A DNA stretch of 64,000 bases, taken from Kaistella sp. 97-N-M2 (GTDB lineage Bacteria; Bacteroidota; Bacteroidia; Flavobacteriales; Weeksellaceae). The position numbers and the translations under genes are program-made. Positions 1 to 8,324 of the stretch are shown here, in pieces. The notes under the pieces were generated by a model. That model ran no database searches. It saw nothing but the letters and a program-made list of their open reading frames with translations, and was not told where the DNA came from. The DNA lies in NCBI RefSeq assembly GCF_021513235.1, contig NZ_CP090976.1, positions 62,001 to 126,000 on the forward strand. Reading direction: 5' to 3'. Each line of letters begins with the position of its first letter. Position 1 is the stretch's first letter.

Positions 1-2
1 AT

Positions 3-371
3 AATGAAAAAACGTGTTGGATTGACGGTCGAACTTTTCGAAAAGAGTCATTTCCATTCGATGTTACTTATAACGAAAAGTGGGAATATAAAAATATTGT
101 AATCGATGACCCAGGAAAAGACTTTAATCTTGAAGAGTTTTACACTTTGATTTTTTCCGATAACTTGATCATAGATAGAAAAAACAGGGAACGGATAGCT
201 GTAAAAACACCTCGTTTCATTTTCTTACTTGATAGCGAGATAATTGATCTTCCTGAAAAAACGCCATCATTTAATCGACGTTTCCACGTCGTTGATTTTG
301 ATAAAGACCCGATTTCAGAAGTAACGAAAATCATTCACCAAGAAAAAATAATTATAAAAACCGCGCAATAA
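3..371 (+). CDS. SF3-type replication NTPase/helicase, C-terminal part
   Basis: The gene enters from the left edge; only the last 122 residues are present. I see a Walker B-like stretch NIVIDDPGKDF, then a segment ending in TPRFIFLLDSEI where SF3 helicases carry motif C, then TPSFNRRFHVVDF with an arginine-finger-like RR. The order and spacing match the corresponding part of the protein encoded from 1480 to 3389, so the two look like paralogues. SF3 NTPases act with a primase to open phage or plasmid replication origins. Its stop overlaps the start of the next gene (TAATG), which suggests coupled translation. The Walker A part would lie outside the window. Confidence 0.55.
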   Translation, partial: NEKTCWIDGRTFRKESFPFDVTYNEKWEYKNIVIDDPGKDFNLEEFYTLIFSDNLIIDRKNRERIAVKTPRFIFLLDSEIIDLPEKTPSFNRRFHVVDFDKDPISEVTKIIHQEKIIIKTAQ

Positions 372-1483
372 TGCCCAACTTCCCCATAGATCAAAATCAA
401 ATTTTTCAAGCAACCAACGGTGGCCTCGATATTATTCAGCGGTTCTTGGATTTCAAAGATGTGAACAAGCATTTTAAGATCCGGAAAGAAGGCACCGAAA
501 GTGCAAACATTTCCAGAAAGGACGGCGTTTATTTTGTCCGGGATTGGGGCGAAACCACCGGCTTCTACAAAGATTCCGTCCACGCCATCCATATTTACGC
601 GCATCATACCGGGCGAACCTATTTCGAAGCTTTGTTGGAACTTGGCAAAGAATTGGGCTTGATCGACGCGCAAAAGACCGCAGTAAAAAACATTACCAAA
701 GTAAAATATCATCAGTTTCAAGGCGAGCTGAATGATGATAATTTCACCTATGAAACGAAAGACTTCACCGAATATGAACTGGAGGTTTTAGGTCCGCTCG
801 TAACGCAGGAAGTCTGCCAGAAGTATGGACTTTATTCCCTGCAATCTTATTCCTGGTTAAAATCGGAAGAGCTCCAGCAAAAAGAGTTTTGCGATGTCTT
901 TACCGTAACTTCCAGCGACACATACCCGATCTTCGCCTTTATTGTTACCGACGGTAGCGGCAAACCAAAACTCAGCTTGGAAGGCAAAGAAAAAACCGTA
1001 AAGGTTGAAGAGGCGAAACCTCCGAAAACGTGGCTAAAAATTTATCAGCCCAAATCTTCCGACAAAAAGTACCGGTTTTCTTATCTGGGCAAAAAACCGA
1101 AGCAGCATATTTTCGGCCTTCAAAATTTAAAAAATACCTACAATCAACTACAGGTTGTGGCCGAGGAAAATTTAGATGACGATAATATCCCCATTCATTT
1201 TAATAAAATTGAGCGCGTGGTTATTTGCTCCGGCGACCGTGATTCTTTAAATATGGCTTCAACCGGCGAGGTCGTAGTCTGGTTTAATTCGGAAACCGCG
1301 GATATTACCGAAAGCCAAATTGGGATGTTGTTTAAATATTCCAAAGAAGTGATTAACGTTCCGGATTTGGATCCAACCGGTTTCGATGCCGGCAAAAGAT
1401 TAGCACTCGAACATCTGGACGTAAAAACGGCTTGGCTTCCCGAAAGTCTCGGCAAAAAAAAGATTTTCGCGGCAGCCCAATGA
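371..1483 (+). CDS. Phage DNA primase with TOPRIM-like domain
   Basis: A 370-residue protein. The N-terminal third (ISRKDGVYFVRDWGE, then HAIHIYAHHTGRTYFEAL) resembles the DNA-binding part of phage primases that handle chromosome-free templates. Near residues 275 to 345 lies a TOPRIM-like fold: VVICSGDRDSLNMAS, then VINVPDLDPTGFDAGKR, with the acidic DxD-type residues expected to bind metal. The product would lay down RNA primers for phage replication. It sits between two SF3-type NTPase genes and overlaps the next gene by ATGA, so primase and helicase are probably made in equal amounts. No zinc-finger cysteines are visible. Confidence 0.7.
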   Translation: MPNFPIDQNQIFQATNGGLDIIQRFLDFKDVNKHFKIRKEGTESANISRKDGVYFVRDWGETTGFYKDSVHAIHIYAHHTGRTYFEALLELGKELGLIDAQKTAVKNITKVKYHQFQGELNDDNFTYETKDFTEYELEVLGPLVTQEVCQKYGLYSLQSYSWLKSEELQQKEFCDVFTVTSSDTYPIFAFIVTDGSGKPKLSLEGKEKTVKVEEAKPPKTWLKIYQPKSSDKKYRFSYLGKKPKQHIFGLQNLKNTYNQLQVVAEENLDDDNIPIHFNKIERVVICSGDRDSLNMASTGEVVVWFNSETADITESQIGMLFKYSKEVINVPDLDPTGFDAGKRLALEHLDVKTAWLPESLGKKKIFAAAQ

Positions 1484-3389
1484 AAGACTTCACGGACTTC
1501 ATGAAGGTCAGCGCCAAGTTTGATGATCATGCGCAAACCGAATTAAAAACAAAAGTAAAACGGTTTTTGGAACTCTCGCGTCCCGGAAGGTTTTGGGTGG
1601 AAAAAAGAAAGTCAATAAAGATGGACGCATTATCGGTGAACCGACGTACACTGTCAATTACAAAAATGCTTTCAACTTTCTAAAACTCAACGGGTTTTCC
1701 CGCATCAAAGATGAAAATCGAAAAGACGGCTATTACTTCATCAAACAGGATAAACACATATTGCGCGAAGTTTCTCCGCAGGAAATTAAAGATTTCTTCA
1801 ATCAGTTTTTAGATGAAAAACAACAGGACAAAGGGTTGCGGTTTTTCCCCGATGACCTTTTGAATATGTTGATCGGTTCTGAAGCTGTCTCGGATAAAAA
1901 GTTGGTGAATTTGCCAACGAAAGAATTTGATTTTACGGATTACACTTCCAAGTCGCAATATTTCTTTTTCGACAAATTTATTTGGGAAGTCACCAAAGAC
2001 CGCGTTACCGAAATCAACAAAGGATATTCCCGCTATGTGATGGAAAATGACATCCTGAACAACATCATCAAAAAACAAACCCGCCACGAACTGGATTCCT
2101 CTAAAATAAAAATACTGGCCAATCAGGACGTGAACGGAAAGGTAGATCCGGGTGAACCGTTTTTTACCATCACAAAAGATTCGAATAACAATTTCGATTT
2201 AACGGTTCATCGGAAAGACTGCGATTTTATGAACTATTTCATCAATGCCTCGCGAGTTTTCTGGAAGGACGAAGTGAAGGAACTGGGCAAAGCGCTGCGC
2301 GAAGATTATCTGCAGGAAAACAAATTCATCATCGACAATTACAAAAAGGAAGGCAGCAACACGGGCCTGAATGACGATCAGGTGTACGAACAGGAACTCC
2401 ATTTTATTAACAAAGTGTACAGTTTCGGTTACATGCTGCACCGGTACAAAGATCCGTCGAAAGCCTGGGCGCTGTACATTATGGATAACGAAGTGGTGGA
2501 AGACAGCGAGTCGCATGGCCGTACGGGAAAATCTTTGTTTTCGAATAACGCGATGCGTCTTTTTATGAATTCCAAATATCTCGGCGCCCGTAAAAAAGGA
2601 CTTTTAGAAAGCGACTTCCTTTACGACGGCGTTACCGAACAGACGGATTACGTCCTATTTGATGATGCAGATAAGCGTTTCCCTTTCCAACAATTGTTCA
2701 CTGATATTACGGGAGATCTGAACGTGAACCCGAAAAACCAGAACGCATACCTGATTCCGTTTCATCAGTCGCCGAAATTCTGTATCACCACCAATTACGC
2801 GCCTTATGGCCTGGACACTTCTACGAGCGAGCGGATACTGTTTTCGGCGTTTGCAGACTGGTACCATGGTGAAAGCGAGGAATACCCGAAGCGCGAACCG
2901 AAAGACGATTTCGGACATCGCTTCTTTACCGAGTGGGACGATAACCAGTGGAACCTCTTTATAAACTTCGCGGTGCAGTGCCTTCAGTTTTATCTTGGTT
3001 CAAAAGAAAAGATCGGCGCGCCGGCCGGCGAGATCAAAAAACGAAACCTCATTGCGGAAATGGGAACGGTTTTCAAAGATTGGGCAGAAGATTACTTCCG
3101 CGAAAGATTAAACGAAAACGTACCAAAAAAAGAAGCGTTCGAAAATATGAAAGCATATAGCCAGAAACATTTGGGCGGACTTTCGATATCGCTTTTCAAA
3201 ACGAGGATCAAACAGTATTGCGAGTTGACCGGTTACGAATTCAATCCAAAAGAATTCCAGGGTAAAGACGGACGAATCATGGATTGGCACAATAACGCCT
3301 CGACTGAAATGGTTTACCTGAGACAAACGGAACTGTCGACTGACGACGAAAATTTAACCCAAAAAACCGATGATAACGATGTCTACTAA
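1480..3389 (+). CDS. SF3-type phage helicase/NTPase (frame broken at a 6-A run)
   Basis: About 636 residues if the frame is restored. Reading starts at the ATG that overlaps the primase stop and runs in frame to GRFWVE; at the A6 run (1601-1606) the long downstream frame takes over (from VNKDGRIIGEPTY). One extra A, or a -1 shift, joins the two. The NTPase core has Walker A SHGRTGKSL, Walker B YVLFDDADKRF, motif C-like PKFCITTNYAP and a possible arginine finger in STSERILF. This is the layout of D5/SF3 helicases that unwind phage origins. Alternatively translation could restart at the TTG at 1593, losing about 38 residues. Function is well supported; whether the gene is intact is not. Confidence 0.75.
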
Positions 3390-3735
3390 AACAGAATTCC
3401 CACTCTTAAAAGATCAGCTGATGAAAGACTTCGGGTATATCAGTTTTCAGTTGGCTTTAGCTAATGTGGACGTCATTGGCATCAGGATCCGGAAATCTTT
3501 TGAAGTGGTGGTTATCACCTTTTCAAAAGCGACCAAGACCGGGTTCATCTACGAAGGCGGCAACTTAACGCCGGAGCAGGTTTTCAAAGTATTCCAGGAT
3601 GTTCCTGCAGACCGGAATTTTTTGGAAGAATACGAAGAAAATATGGCGGGAAAGGTAGAAGTCTTAGTACCGCCAAAACGAAACTATGTTTTCGTGAGTG
3701 ACCGCGAAGTGCGCGAAATACAACCTAAAAAATAA
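3379..3735 (+). CDS. Phage protein of unknown function
   Basis: 118 residues starting at the ATG that gives MSTKTEF; an ATG nine bases upstream is also in frame. It overlaps the end of the helicase gene, so it belongs to the replication operon. The sequence is mixed alpha/beta with no signal peptide or membrane segment and no motif I recognise. The C-terminal part has a basic stretch (PPKRNYVFVSDREVREI). A small accessory replication or DNA-binding role is possible from position only. Confidence 0.75.
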   Translation: MSTKTEFPLLKDQLMKDFGYISFQLALANVDVIGIRIRKSFEVVVITFSKATKTGFIYEGGNLTPEQVFKVFQDVPADRNFLEEYEENMAGKVEVLVPPKRNYVFVSDREVREIQPKK

Positions 3736-3751
3736 TTTAAAAATTTAATCT

Positions 3752-4240
3752 ATGACAATTTATTTTAAAACAAAAAAAGATTCCGAGACAGGAAAAAAAA
3801 TTCAAGCATTGGTAGACCGTGCTAAGAATGCAGAAGAAGAGATCAATAAATTCGTTGACGAATTAAAGTCAGATCGGAAATATTTAACCAGTGATCGCTA
3901 CATTTTGGGTACCGGCATTGTGGGTTTAAAGTTTGAAATTGAGCCAGACATGAAAGTTTGGAAAAAGTTTCACGGATTTCCATTCTATTATTCGCCACGA
4001 ATGTCTTCAAAAGAAGGAAAACAACTACAAGAAAAATTAAACTCATTCGATAAGGTTTGTAGGACTGAAATTGGTGAAACAATTGGTTTTGACGACTTCC
4101 TTAAAACACCAGGTATTGAATTAAACGGTGTCGATTATTTTGGAATTGCATTCGGTAGCGATTGGAATCATTCTTTACCAACAGACTGTGTGGAAATTAC
4201 GGGATCCGAATACAATAATCTTAAAAATGTAAACCTATGA
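3752..4240 (+). CDS. Phage protein of unknown function
   Basis: 162 residues, soluble, with a charged helical N-terminus (about residues 8 to 45, possible coiled coil) followed by a compact region rich in aromatic residues. I recognise no family. The last codons overlap the start of the HD hydrolase gene by four bases, so the two are cotranslated. The start context (ctATGACAATTT) is almost the same as that of the next gene. Confidence 0.75.
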   Translation: MTIYFKTKKDSETGKKIQALVDRAKNAEEEINKFVDELKSDRKYLTSDRYILGTGIVGLKFEIEPDMKVWKKFHGFPFYYSPRMSSKEGKQLQEKLNSFDKVCRTEIGETIGFDDFLKTPGIELNGVDYFGIAFGSDWNHSLPTDCVEITGSEYNNLKNVNL

Positions 4241-4749
4241 CAATTTCAGACACTAAAAACAAATATGCAGATTGCATTAAAACGAGAAACGGATATTTCG
4301 TCAACGTATTTAAACCAGACCCCGCAACTATTGACATTCGTGATATCGCATTTGCCTTAGCGAGAATGCCAAGATTTGGCGGACATACCAACGAGTTCTT
4401 TTCAGTAGCAAGACATTCCGTTGCCGTGCATAATATGATGCAGACGAATGAATTAAGACTTTGTGCTCTATTACATGATGCCAGCGAAGCCTACTTAATT
4501 GATATTCCGTCACCAATTAAACAGCATTTGCCGGAATACAAAAAAATAGAAAACGGTTTAATGCAAGTGATTGCGGACAAATTTGGTTTTCAGTGGCCTC
4601 TTCCTCAAATCGTAAAGGATGCAGATGAAGTACAGTTGGAAGCAGAATGGGAGGAACTCATGACTTTGGAGAAATTATTCCATGAAATGGTTGATTTTGA
4701 AACTGATGAAAGGATGTTTTTAGAAGCCTTCTATGCTTTAAAAAAATAA
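4237..4749 (+). CDS. HD-domain phosphohydrolase
   Basis: 170 residues with the HD-superfamily metal site: histidines in SVARHSVAVH, the HD pair in ALLHDASEAYL, and a later aspartate in VKDADEVQLEAEW. The order matches YfbR-like and phage HD hydrolases, which remove phosphates from nucleotides. In a phage replication operon this would alter the nucleotide pool or degrade a host signal nucleotide; the substrate cannot be read from the sequence. It overlaps the gene upstream and is followed after four bases by a small gene. Confidence 0.8.
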   Translation: MTISDTKNKYADCIKTRNGYFVNVFKPDPATIDIRDIAFALARMPRFGGHTNEFFSVARHSVAVHNMMQTNELRLCALLHDASEAYLIDIPSPIKQHLPEYKKIENGLMQVIADKFGFQWPLPQIVKDADEVQLEAEWEELMTLEKLFHEMVDFETDERMFLEAFYALKK

Positions 4750-4753
4750 GATC

Positions 4754-4960
4754 ATGGAAACACCAAACCAACCTCGCTACTCCCAATCGCTGCTTATACG
4801 CCTGATCCGGGACACAAAAGACATACAGGATCTCTGCGATCTGGGAAGGCTCTTTAGGGACCTTCAGGAGCAGGAAGACATCACCATTACTTTCCGGATA
4901 AAAATGGAAATTAAAATACAGCAAGAACTGCTGATTCTTCGCAACGAAGAAAACAAATGA
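4754..4960 (+). CDS. Small phage protein, unknown
   Basis: 68 residues, almost all predicted helix (SQSLLIRLIRDTKDIQDL, then TFRIKMEIKIQQELL), with charged residues spaced as in a coiled coil. It starts four bases after the HD hydrolase stop. No family recognised; kept as real because of the tight operon spacing. Confidence 0.6.
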   Translation: METPNQPRYSQSLLIRLIRDTKDIQDLCDLGRLFRDLQEQEDITITFRIKMEIKIQQELLILRNEENK

Positions 4961-4992
4961 CAATTAATTTATAATACTAAAACCCAAAACAA

Positions 4993-5335
4993 ATGGAAAT
5001 CACAGGAAAAATTTTACAGAAAAACGAAGTCAGAAAAATTACCGACAGCTTCAGCGTGCAGGAATTTATTGCGGATTGCGGTACCACCAACCAAATGCAG
5101 GAGTGGAAAGAAAATATTTTGAAATTTCAGGCGAGCAATTCCCGGATTACGGACCTCGAAAAAATAACGATCGGCAGCATAGTTAAAATTTCATTTTTTC
5201 CGAACGGCCGGTGGTACGATAAAAAAAGACGGTTCCGGAAGAGATGCGGCCAGTAATCTCGACGCTTTCCGTCTGGAGGTTTTAAAAGCAGCTGAACCGG
5301 AAAAAACAGAATCTTCTGACGATAAAATGTATTGA
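4993..5335 (+). CDS. DUF3127-like ssDNA-binding-type protein (frame broken at a 7-A run)
   Basis: The first 76 residues (MEITGKILQKNEVRKITDSF, then GSIVKISFFPNGRWYDK) match the pattern of Bacteroidota DUF3127 proteins, small OB-fold-like proteins common in their phages and mobile elements. At the A7 run (5221-5227) the frame runs into nonsense and stops at 5256. Removing one A gives KKDGSGRDAASNLDAF and a natural end at 5335, for 113 residues with the acidic tail (ESSDDKMY) seen in SSB-like proteins. A sequencing error, a real frameshift mutation or +1 frameshifting would all explain it. A role in single-strand binding during replication is an inference. Confidence 0.65.
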
Positions 5336-5337
5336 TC

Positions 5338-5568
5338 ATGAAACTAACACTTACGGAGCGCAGGAACTTCATCAGTTCCTGGCTCAAACTTAAACCGAAA
5401 CCGAAAGAGGAACCGAAAACGGTCTTGTCTGTGGCAAAAAGTTTAGGTTTAGGCAGCAACCACGAAGTGTGGCGAACCTGCAACAGCTGCGGAAATCATT
5501 TCGACGTTCGCATCGAACTGAAATTTATATGTCCGGATTGCGGAAGTGTGGACTTAAGAATTGGATAA
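5338..5568 (+). CDS. Small zinc-ribbon protein
   Basis: 76 residues starting at the ATG two bases after the restored DUF3127 stop. Two CxxC pairs (CNSCG and CPDCG, about 20 residues apart) form a zinc ribbon at the C-terminus. The N-terminus is basic (KLKPKPKEEPK). Such ribbons bind DNA or RNA polymerase. It is the last gene of the left operon and converges with the DUF4062 gene, with only six bases between the two stops. Confidence 0.65.
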   Translation: MKLTLTERRNFISSWLKLKPKPKEEPKTVLSVAKSLGLGSNHEVWRTCNSCGNHFDVRIELKFICPDCGSVDLRIG

Positions 5569-5574
5569 AGAAAA

Positions 5575-6750
5575 TTAATTTATTTCGTTATTTATTTGAG
5601 TGCTAAGTTCTAGTATAGCAGCATTAAATTTATTTAATGCTGCTTCATTTAGTTGCAATTTCATATTAAGATCAATGGTTGTAATTGTATTACCTAATAA
5701 TTCTTCTTTCTTAATATTCTCAAGTTGTCTTTTAATGCCAAATGGAAAATCCCACAACGTTTTTAAAACGTCGAAAGCCATATCCGCTAAATATATTTTA
5801 ATATTTATTTGATTTTCCTTAACTGAAGTACTTTTAACGTCAATCATCCAATTTAATAATTGTTCAAAAATCTGCGCATACTTTAAGGAAACATAATAAA
5901 GGCCTTTAATGTCTGATGGTTGACCTAATTCCCCGATAAATTTATGAACTACAGGAAACAAAGACGATAAGTTGCTTGTAATTTGCCCAACAGCTTTTAG
6001 TCTATTTGACGCCCATCGAGTTAATTCACTATTGTCTGAAATATAATGTTTTGGTTCAGTTAGAATCGAGTATTCAATATCATTTTTTAAAAACTCTTTT
6101 TTCTCAATTTCGTCAATAAATGTTTGTGCTAAGAAATCAATTTCAAAATGTGATTTTTTTTCAACTAAAATTTTTAAACATTTTATGCTTAAATGTTCTT
6201 TGAAAAAATCATCTATATCTGTGTCAAAAATCTTTTTTACTTTCAAACTGTCTTTGAACAAATATGAAAGCTGAATTTTCAATGTTGATATAATCTCTTT
6301 TGAGTCATCAAAATCGAAAACCCACCTATTCGCTTTAGATCTAATATCGTCAACGAAATCAAAAATCTGCACATTATCCACAATTTTGGTATAATTTCCG
6401 TCTTTATTATCGCGGTAAAAACTTAGTGCGTTTAAAATCTTTTTATCAATAAAACAAAAAATAGGAATACCTTTTTGTTGTGCGGTTAGGTACTCAGTGT
6501 TGGTTATTGACTTTCCTGTTTCTATAATACTTCCGTATCGATTACCAATTATTAAAACAAATATATCGGCAAACTCATGCACATTTTTTATACAGTTTTC
6601 TACAGCGTCTAAATTAGGTTCTACTGGAAAGTTATTGGTTTCTGAAAGAACTGGATTATGACCAAATTGCTCAATAAAATCTTTTAGATTTGATCTGATC
6701 TGCGATAAATCGAAACATGTTGAGCTTACGAAAACATTGAGATTGTTCAT
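5575..6750 (-). CDS. DUF4062-domain protein, candidate phage-borne defence gene
   Basis: 391 residues on the strand opposite to its neighbours. Residues 1 to about 105 look like a DUF4062 domain: NVFVSSTCFDLSQIRSNL at the start, ADIFVLIIGNRYGSI in the middle and a TNTEYLTAQQKGIPIFCF stretch whose glutamate sits about where TIR domains keep their catalytic one. DUF4062 is TIR-like and is often joined to STAND or other effector regions in defence proteins. Here the remaining 280 residues are helical with no Walker motif, so this is not a STAND NTPase. The gene has its own TATATTTG box 30 bases upstream and lower GC than its neighbours, as expected for a gene expressed in the lysogen. A defence role is inferred. 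Confidence 0.7.
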   Translation of the reverse strand: MNNLNVFVSSTCFDLSQIRSNLKDFIEQFGHNPVLSETNNFPVEPNLDAVENCIKNVHEFADIFVLIIGNRYGSIIETGKSITNTEYLTAQQKGIPIFCFIDKKILNALSFYRDNKDGNYTKIVDNVQIFDFVDDIRSKANRWVFDFDDSKEIISTLKIQLSYLFKDSLKVKKIFDTDIDDFFKEHLSIKCLKILVEKKSHFEIDFLAQTFIDEIEKKEFLKNDIEYSILTEPKHYISDNSELTRWASNRLKAVGQITSNLSSLFPVVHKFIGELGQPSDIKGLYYVSLKYAQIFEQLLNWMIDVKSTSVKENQINIKIYLADMAFDVLKTLWDFPFGIKRQLENIKKEELLGNTITTIDLNMKLQLNEAALNKFNAAILELSTQINNEIN

Positions 6751-6780
6751 ATTCTTCTTATTTTAATTTTACTAATTGAA

Positions 6781-6788
6781 CAAATATA
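6781..6788 (-). promoter_or_regulatory. TAnnTTTG promoter box of the DUF4062 gene
   Basis: TATATTTG on the minus strand, 30 bases before the ATG. It fits the Bacteroidota -7 consensus, so the host vegetative sigma factor could transcribe the gene in the lysogen. Confidence 0.6.
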
Positions 6789-6945
6789 CAAAATCCACAT
6801 ACCCTTTTTGCATTGTTATGTTTATCGCATTCTCAGCCATTAGGAATTATCCCTATATTTTCCACAATTTCAAACCGGATCCGCAGGCAACCGTGCCGGG
6901 CCGTTTTTCGGTTTCCCCCTTCCACCCCAATAAATTGTAAAAAAT

Positions 6946-7159
6946 TTGTAAGATTGTAAGGAATTATCTTTTTTCCCGATTTGTAAGGACTTACAGATCT
7001 ATTTTTATTTTGTAAGGATTGACTGATTCTTACAAAAAAAATGTAAGGAAATACAACCTTACAAATTCCTTACAAACTCAAAACCCAGGTCTTACAAAAT
7101 TTTCTGAGCATCAATTTTCAGAAAATCAATCGCTTAACCCTATCCTTACAACCTTACAA
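6946..7159. repeat. Cluster of ten TTGTAAG heptamers, strand-switching
   Basis: Perfect TTGTAAG starts at 6946, 6954, 6981 and 7010 on the plus strand. Its complement CTTACAA starts at 7029, 7058, 7069, 7091, 7145 and 7153. Near copies lie at 6935 (TTGTAAA), 6990 (CTTACAG) and 7041 (ATGTAAG). All forward copies are left of about 7020 and all reverse copies right of it. The spacing is irregular (8 to 54 bases), so this is not a tandem satellite. It lies in an AT-rich gap between the DUF4062 gene and the fibre/lysis side. It may be iterons of the phage origin, a repressor operator array or a partition site. Confidence 0.75.
7099..7126. repeat. Inverted repeat, 9-base arms
   Basis: ATTTTCTGA and TCAGAAAAT are separated by ten bases inside the heptamer cluster. 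It may be an operator or a stem at the putative origin. No T tail follows, so it is not a normal terminator. Confidence 0.5.
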
Positions 7160-7171
7160 AAAAATACCAAC

Positions 7172-7235
7172 CTTTTATAGTTTTAAACTATTTAGTTTAA
7201 ATTTAAACCAAATATCAATTTTATTGTTATATTTG
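7172..7235 (+). promoter_or_regulatory. Palindrome plus TAnnTTTG promoter, almost leaderless
   Basis: TTTAAACTA-TT-TAGTTTAAA (7172-7191) is a perfect 9-base palindrome, a likely operator. The box TATATTTG (7228-7235) ends only five bases before the ATG of the next gene, so the transcript would have little or no leader. The palindrome lies 36 bases upstream of the box, where an activator or repressor could act. Confidence 0.5.
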
Positions 7236-7240
7236 TGTAA

Positions 7241-7681
7241 ATGAACTATTTAAGAAATTATCGCAATCGATATATTGTGAGCATCGAGCTGGTTTCCGCG
7301 CTCGATGATTCTTCATTTTTAATATCGCCGCCGGATGGATTTACGGACGACATGGTTCGCGTCGAATACAACGGCGTTTATTTCACCATCAGTACCGTAG
7401 AGCTCTCGCAGAAAAGCAAGTCCACTACCGCCGGAACCGCGTACACGGTTCTGCTGGAATTTAATTTCCCGAATTTTCCTGGTGCAGATTCGTTCCAGGT
7501 TGCTTTCTCCAAACTCGCAGAAATCAGGCTCACGCTCAACACCGGAGCCGTGATACGAATTAATAAGAATGATATTGCCTTGAATACGCCCATTAACGCG
7601 GAATTCACAAGCAACTTAAAAACCGTTGGATTCTCAGCACAGGTATCACAGATATTTCCGCTAAAGATTGATGAGCAGTAA
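7241..7681 (+). CDS. Phage protein of unknown function
   Basis: 146 residues, mainly beta (RYIVSIELVSAL, then TAYTVLLEFNFPNFPG), without signal peptide or membrane segment. The composition resembles small virion or tail proteins, but I recognise no family. It is the first gene after the control region, with a promoter box directly before its ATG, and it overlaps the next gene by 11 bases. Confidence 0.7.
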   Translation: MNYLRNYRNRYIVSIELVSALDDSSFLISPPDGFTDDMVRVEYNGVYFTISTVELSQKSKSTTAGTAYTVLLEFNFPNFPGADSFQVAFSKLAEIRLTLNTGAVIRINKNDIALNTPINAEFTSNLKTVGFSAQVSQIFPLKIDEQ

Positions 7682-8210
7682 CATTGTTCCGCTTCGGTTA
7701 CGGCCGCACCTGGTTTCATTTTTAATGAAGGAAATGAAAGGCGTAGGGAAATCCTTCGCCGGTTACAAGTGCAAGGTGCTGAATGTTCCCGCCTACTCTT
7801 TTATCGGGTCTTTCCTCCTGGAGCATCTGGAAAAGATCGATTATCCTGTAAAAAATATTGAGACGTTCAATATTTTTTTAGATGTCGCCGCCACCTCCAG
7901 GAAGCGCTACGTATCGAAAGGAAATTTTTATAAAATAGAATCCTTGGGAAAATCCTTCGTTTATCTGCCAGAAGAATTTGTGGAGACTATTAATAATATT
8001 TTCGAGCAGCAGTTTCGGAATTCGTTTTTCAACTTTGTAGATGCCCGTGTTGAAAACAACGCGCCCGTTACGCAGGCCATTCTTTCCTTCATTGACAAAT
8101 ATGATCTCTTCGAAGCCAACGTAACGCAGATCCAGCTTCGGCAGCTCTACTATCGGATGAAGGAAGAGGGTTTATGCTTTTCGCTGCAGAATAAATTACG
8201 CCGGCAATAA
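7671..8210 (+). CDS. Phage protein of unknown function
   Basis: 179 residues from the ATG at 7671 (a TTG one codon upstream is possible). Soluble and rich in aromatic residues; the C-terminal 60 residues look helical and basic (TQIQLRQLYYRMKEEGL, then QNKLRRQ), which could bind nucleic acid. It is transcribed from the non-late promoter before 7241 and ends just before the first late promoter, so a role as regulator of the late genes is possible but unproven. Confidence 0.65.
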   Translation: MSSNIVPLRLRPHLVSFLMKEMKGVGKSFAGYKCKVLNVPAYSFIGSFLLEHLEKIDYPVKNIETFNIFLDVAATSRKRYVSKGNFYKIESLGKSFVYLPEEFVETINNIFEQQFRNSFFNFVDARVENNAPVTQAILSFIDKYDLFEANVTQIQLRQLYYRMKEEGLCFSLQNKLRRQ

Positions 8211-8235
8211 TAATTTTATCTTTTTGTGTTTGTGG

Positions 8236-8266
8236 GCCGTGCGGGAAATTCCGGGCGGCTTTTTTT
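8236..8266 (+). terminator. Likely terminator running into the late promoter
   Basis: GCCG near 8236 and CGGC at 8256-8259 enclose a smaller hairpin (CGG-GAAATT-CCG), followed by seven Ts. The same T tract forms the upstream end of late promoter 1. The stem is short, so strength is uncertain. Confidence 0.4.
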
Positions 8267-8303
8267 GCGTCACAACACCAACCGGACAAACCATTGATTT
8301 TTG
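8260..8303 (+). promoter_or_regulatory. Late phage promoter 1 (fibre/lysis operon)
   Basis: T7 then GCGTCACAA (8267-8275), 20 bases, then GATTTTTG (8296-8303); the ATG follows after 21 bases. The same two-part element with identical spacing occurs at four other late-block starts in the prophage. Confidence 0.8.
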
Positions 8304-8324
8304 CACTAAAGATTTTCCTGAAAA

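Noticed and set aside
6371-6383. DnaA box TTATCCACA
   Set aside because: A single copy inside the DUF4062 coding region; expected by chance.
6946-7159. CRISPR or terminator cluster
   Set aside because: Seven-base words in both directions with irregular gaps and no hairpin with T tail.
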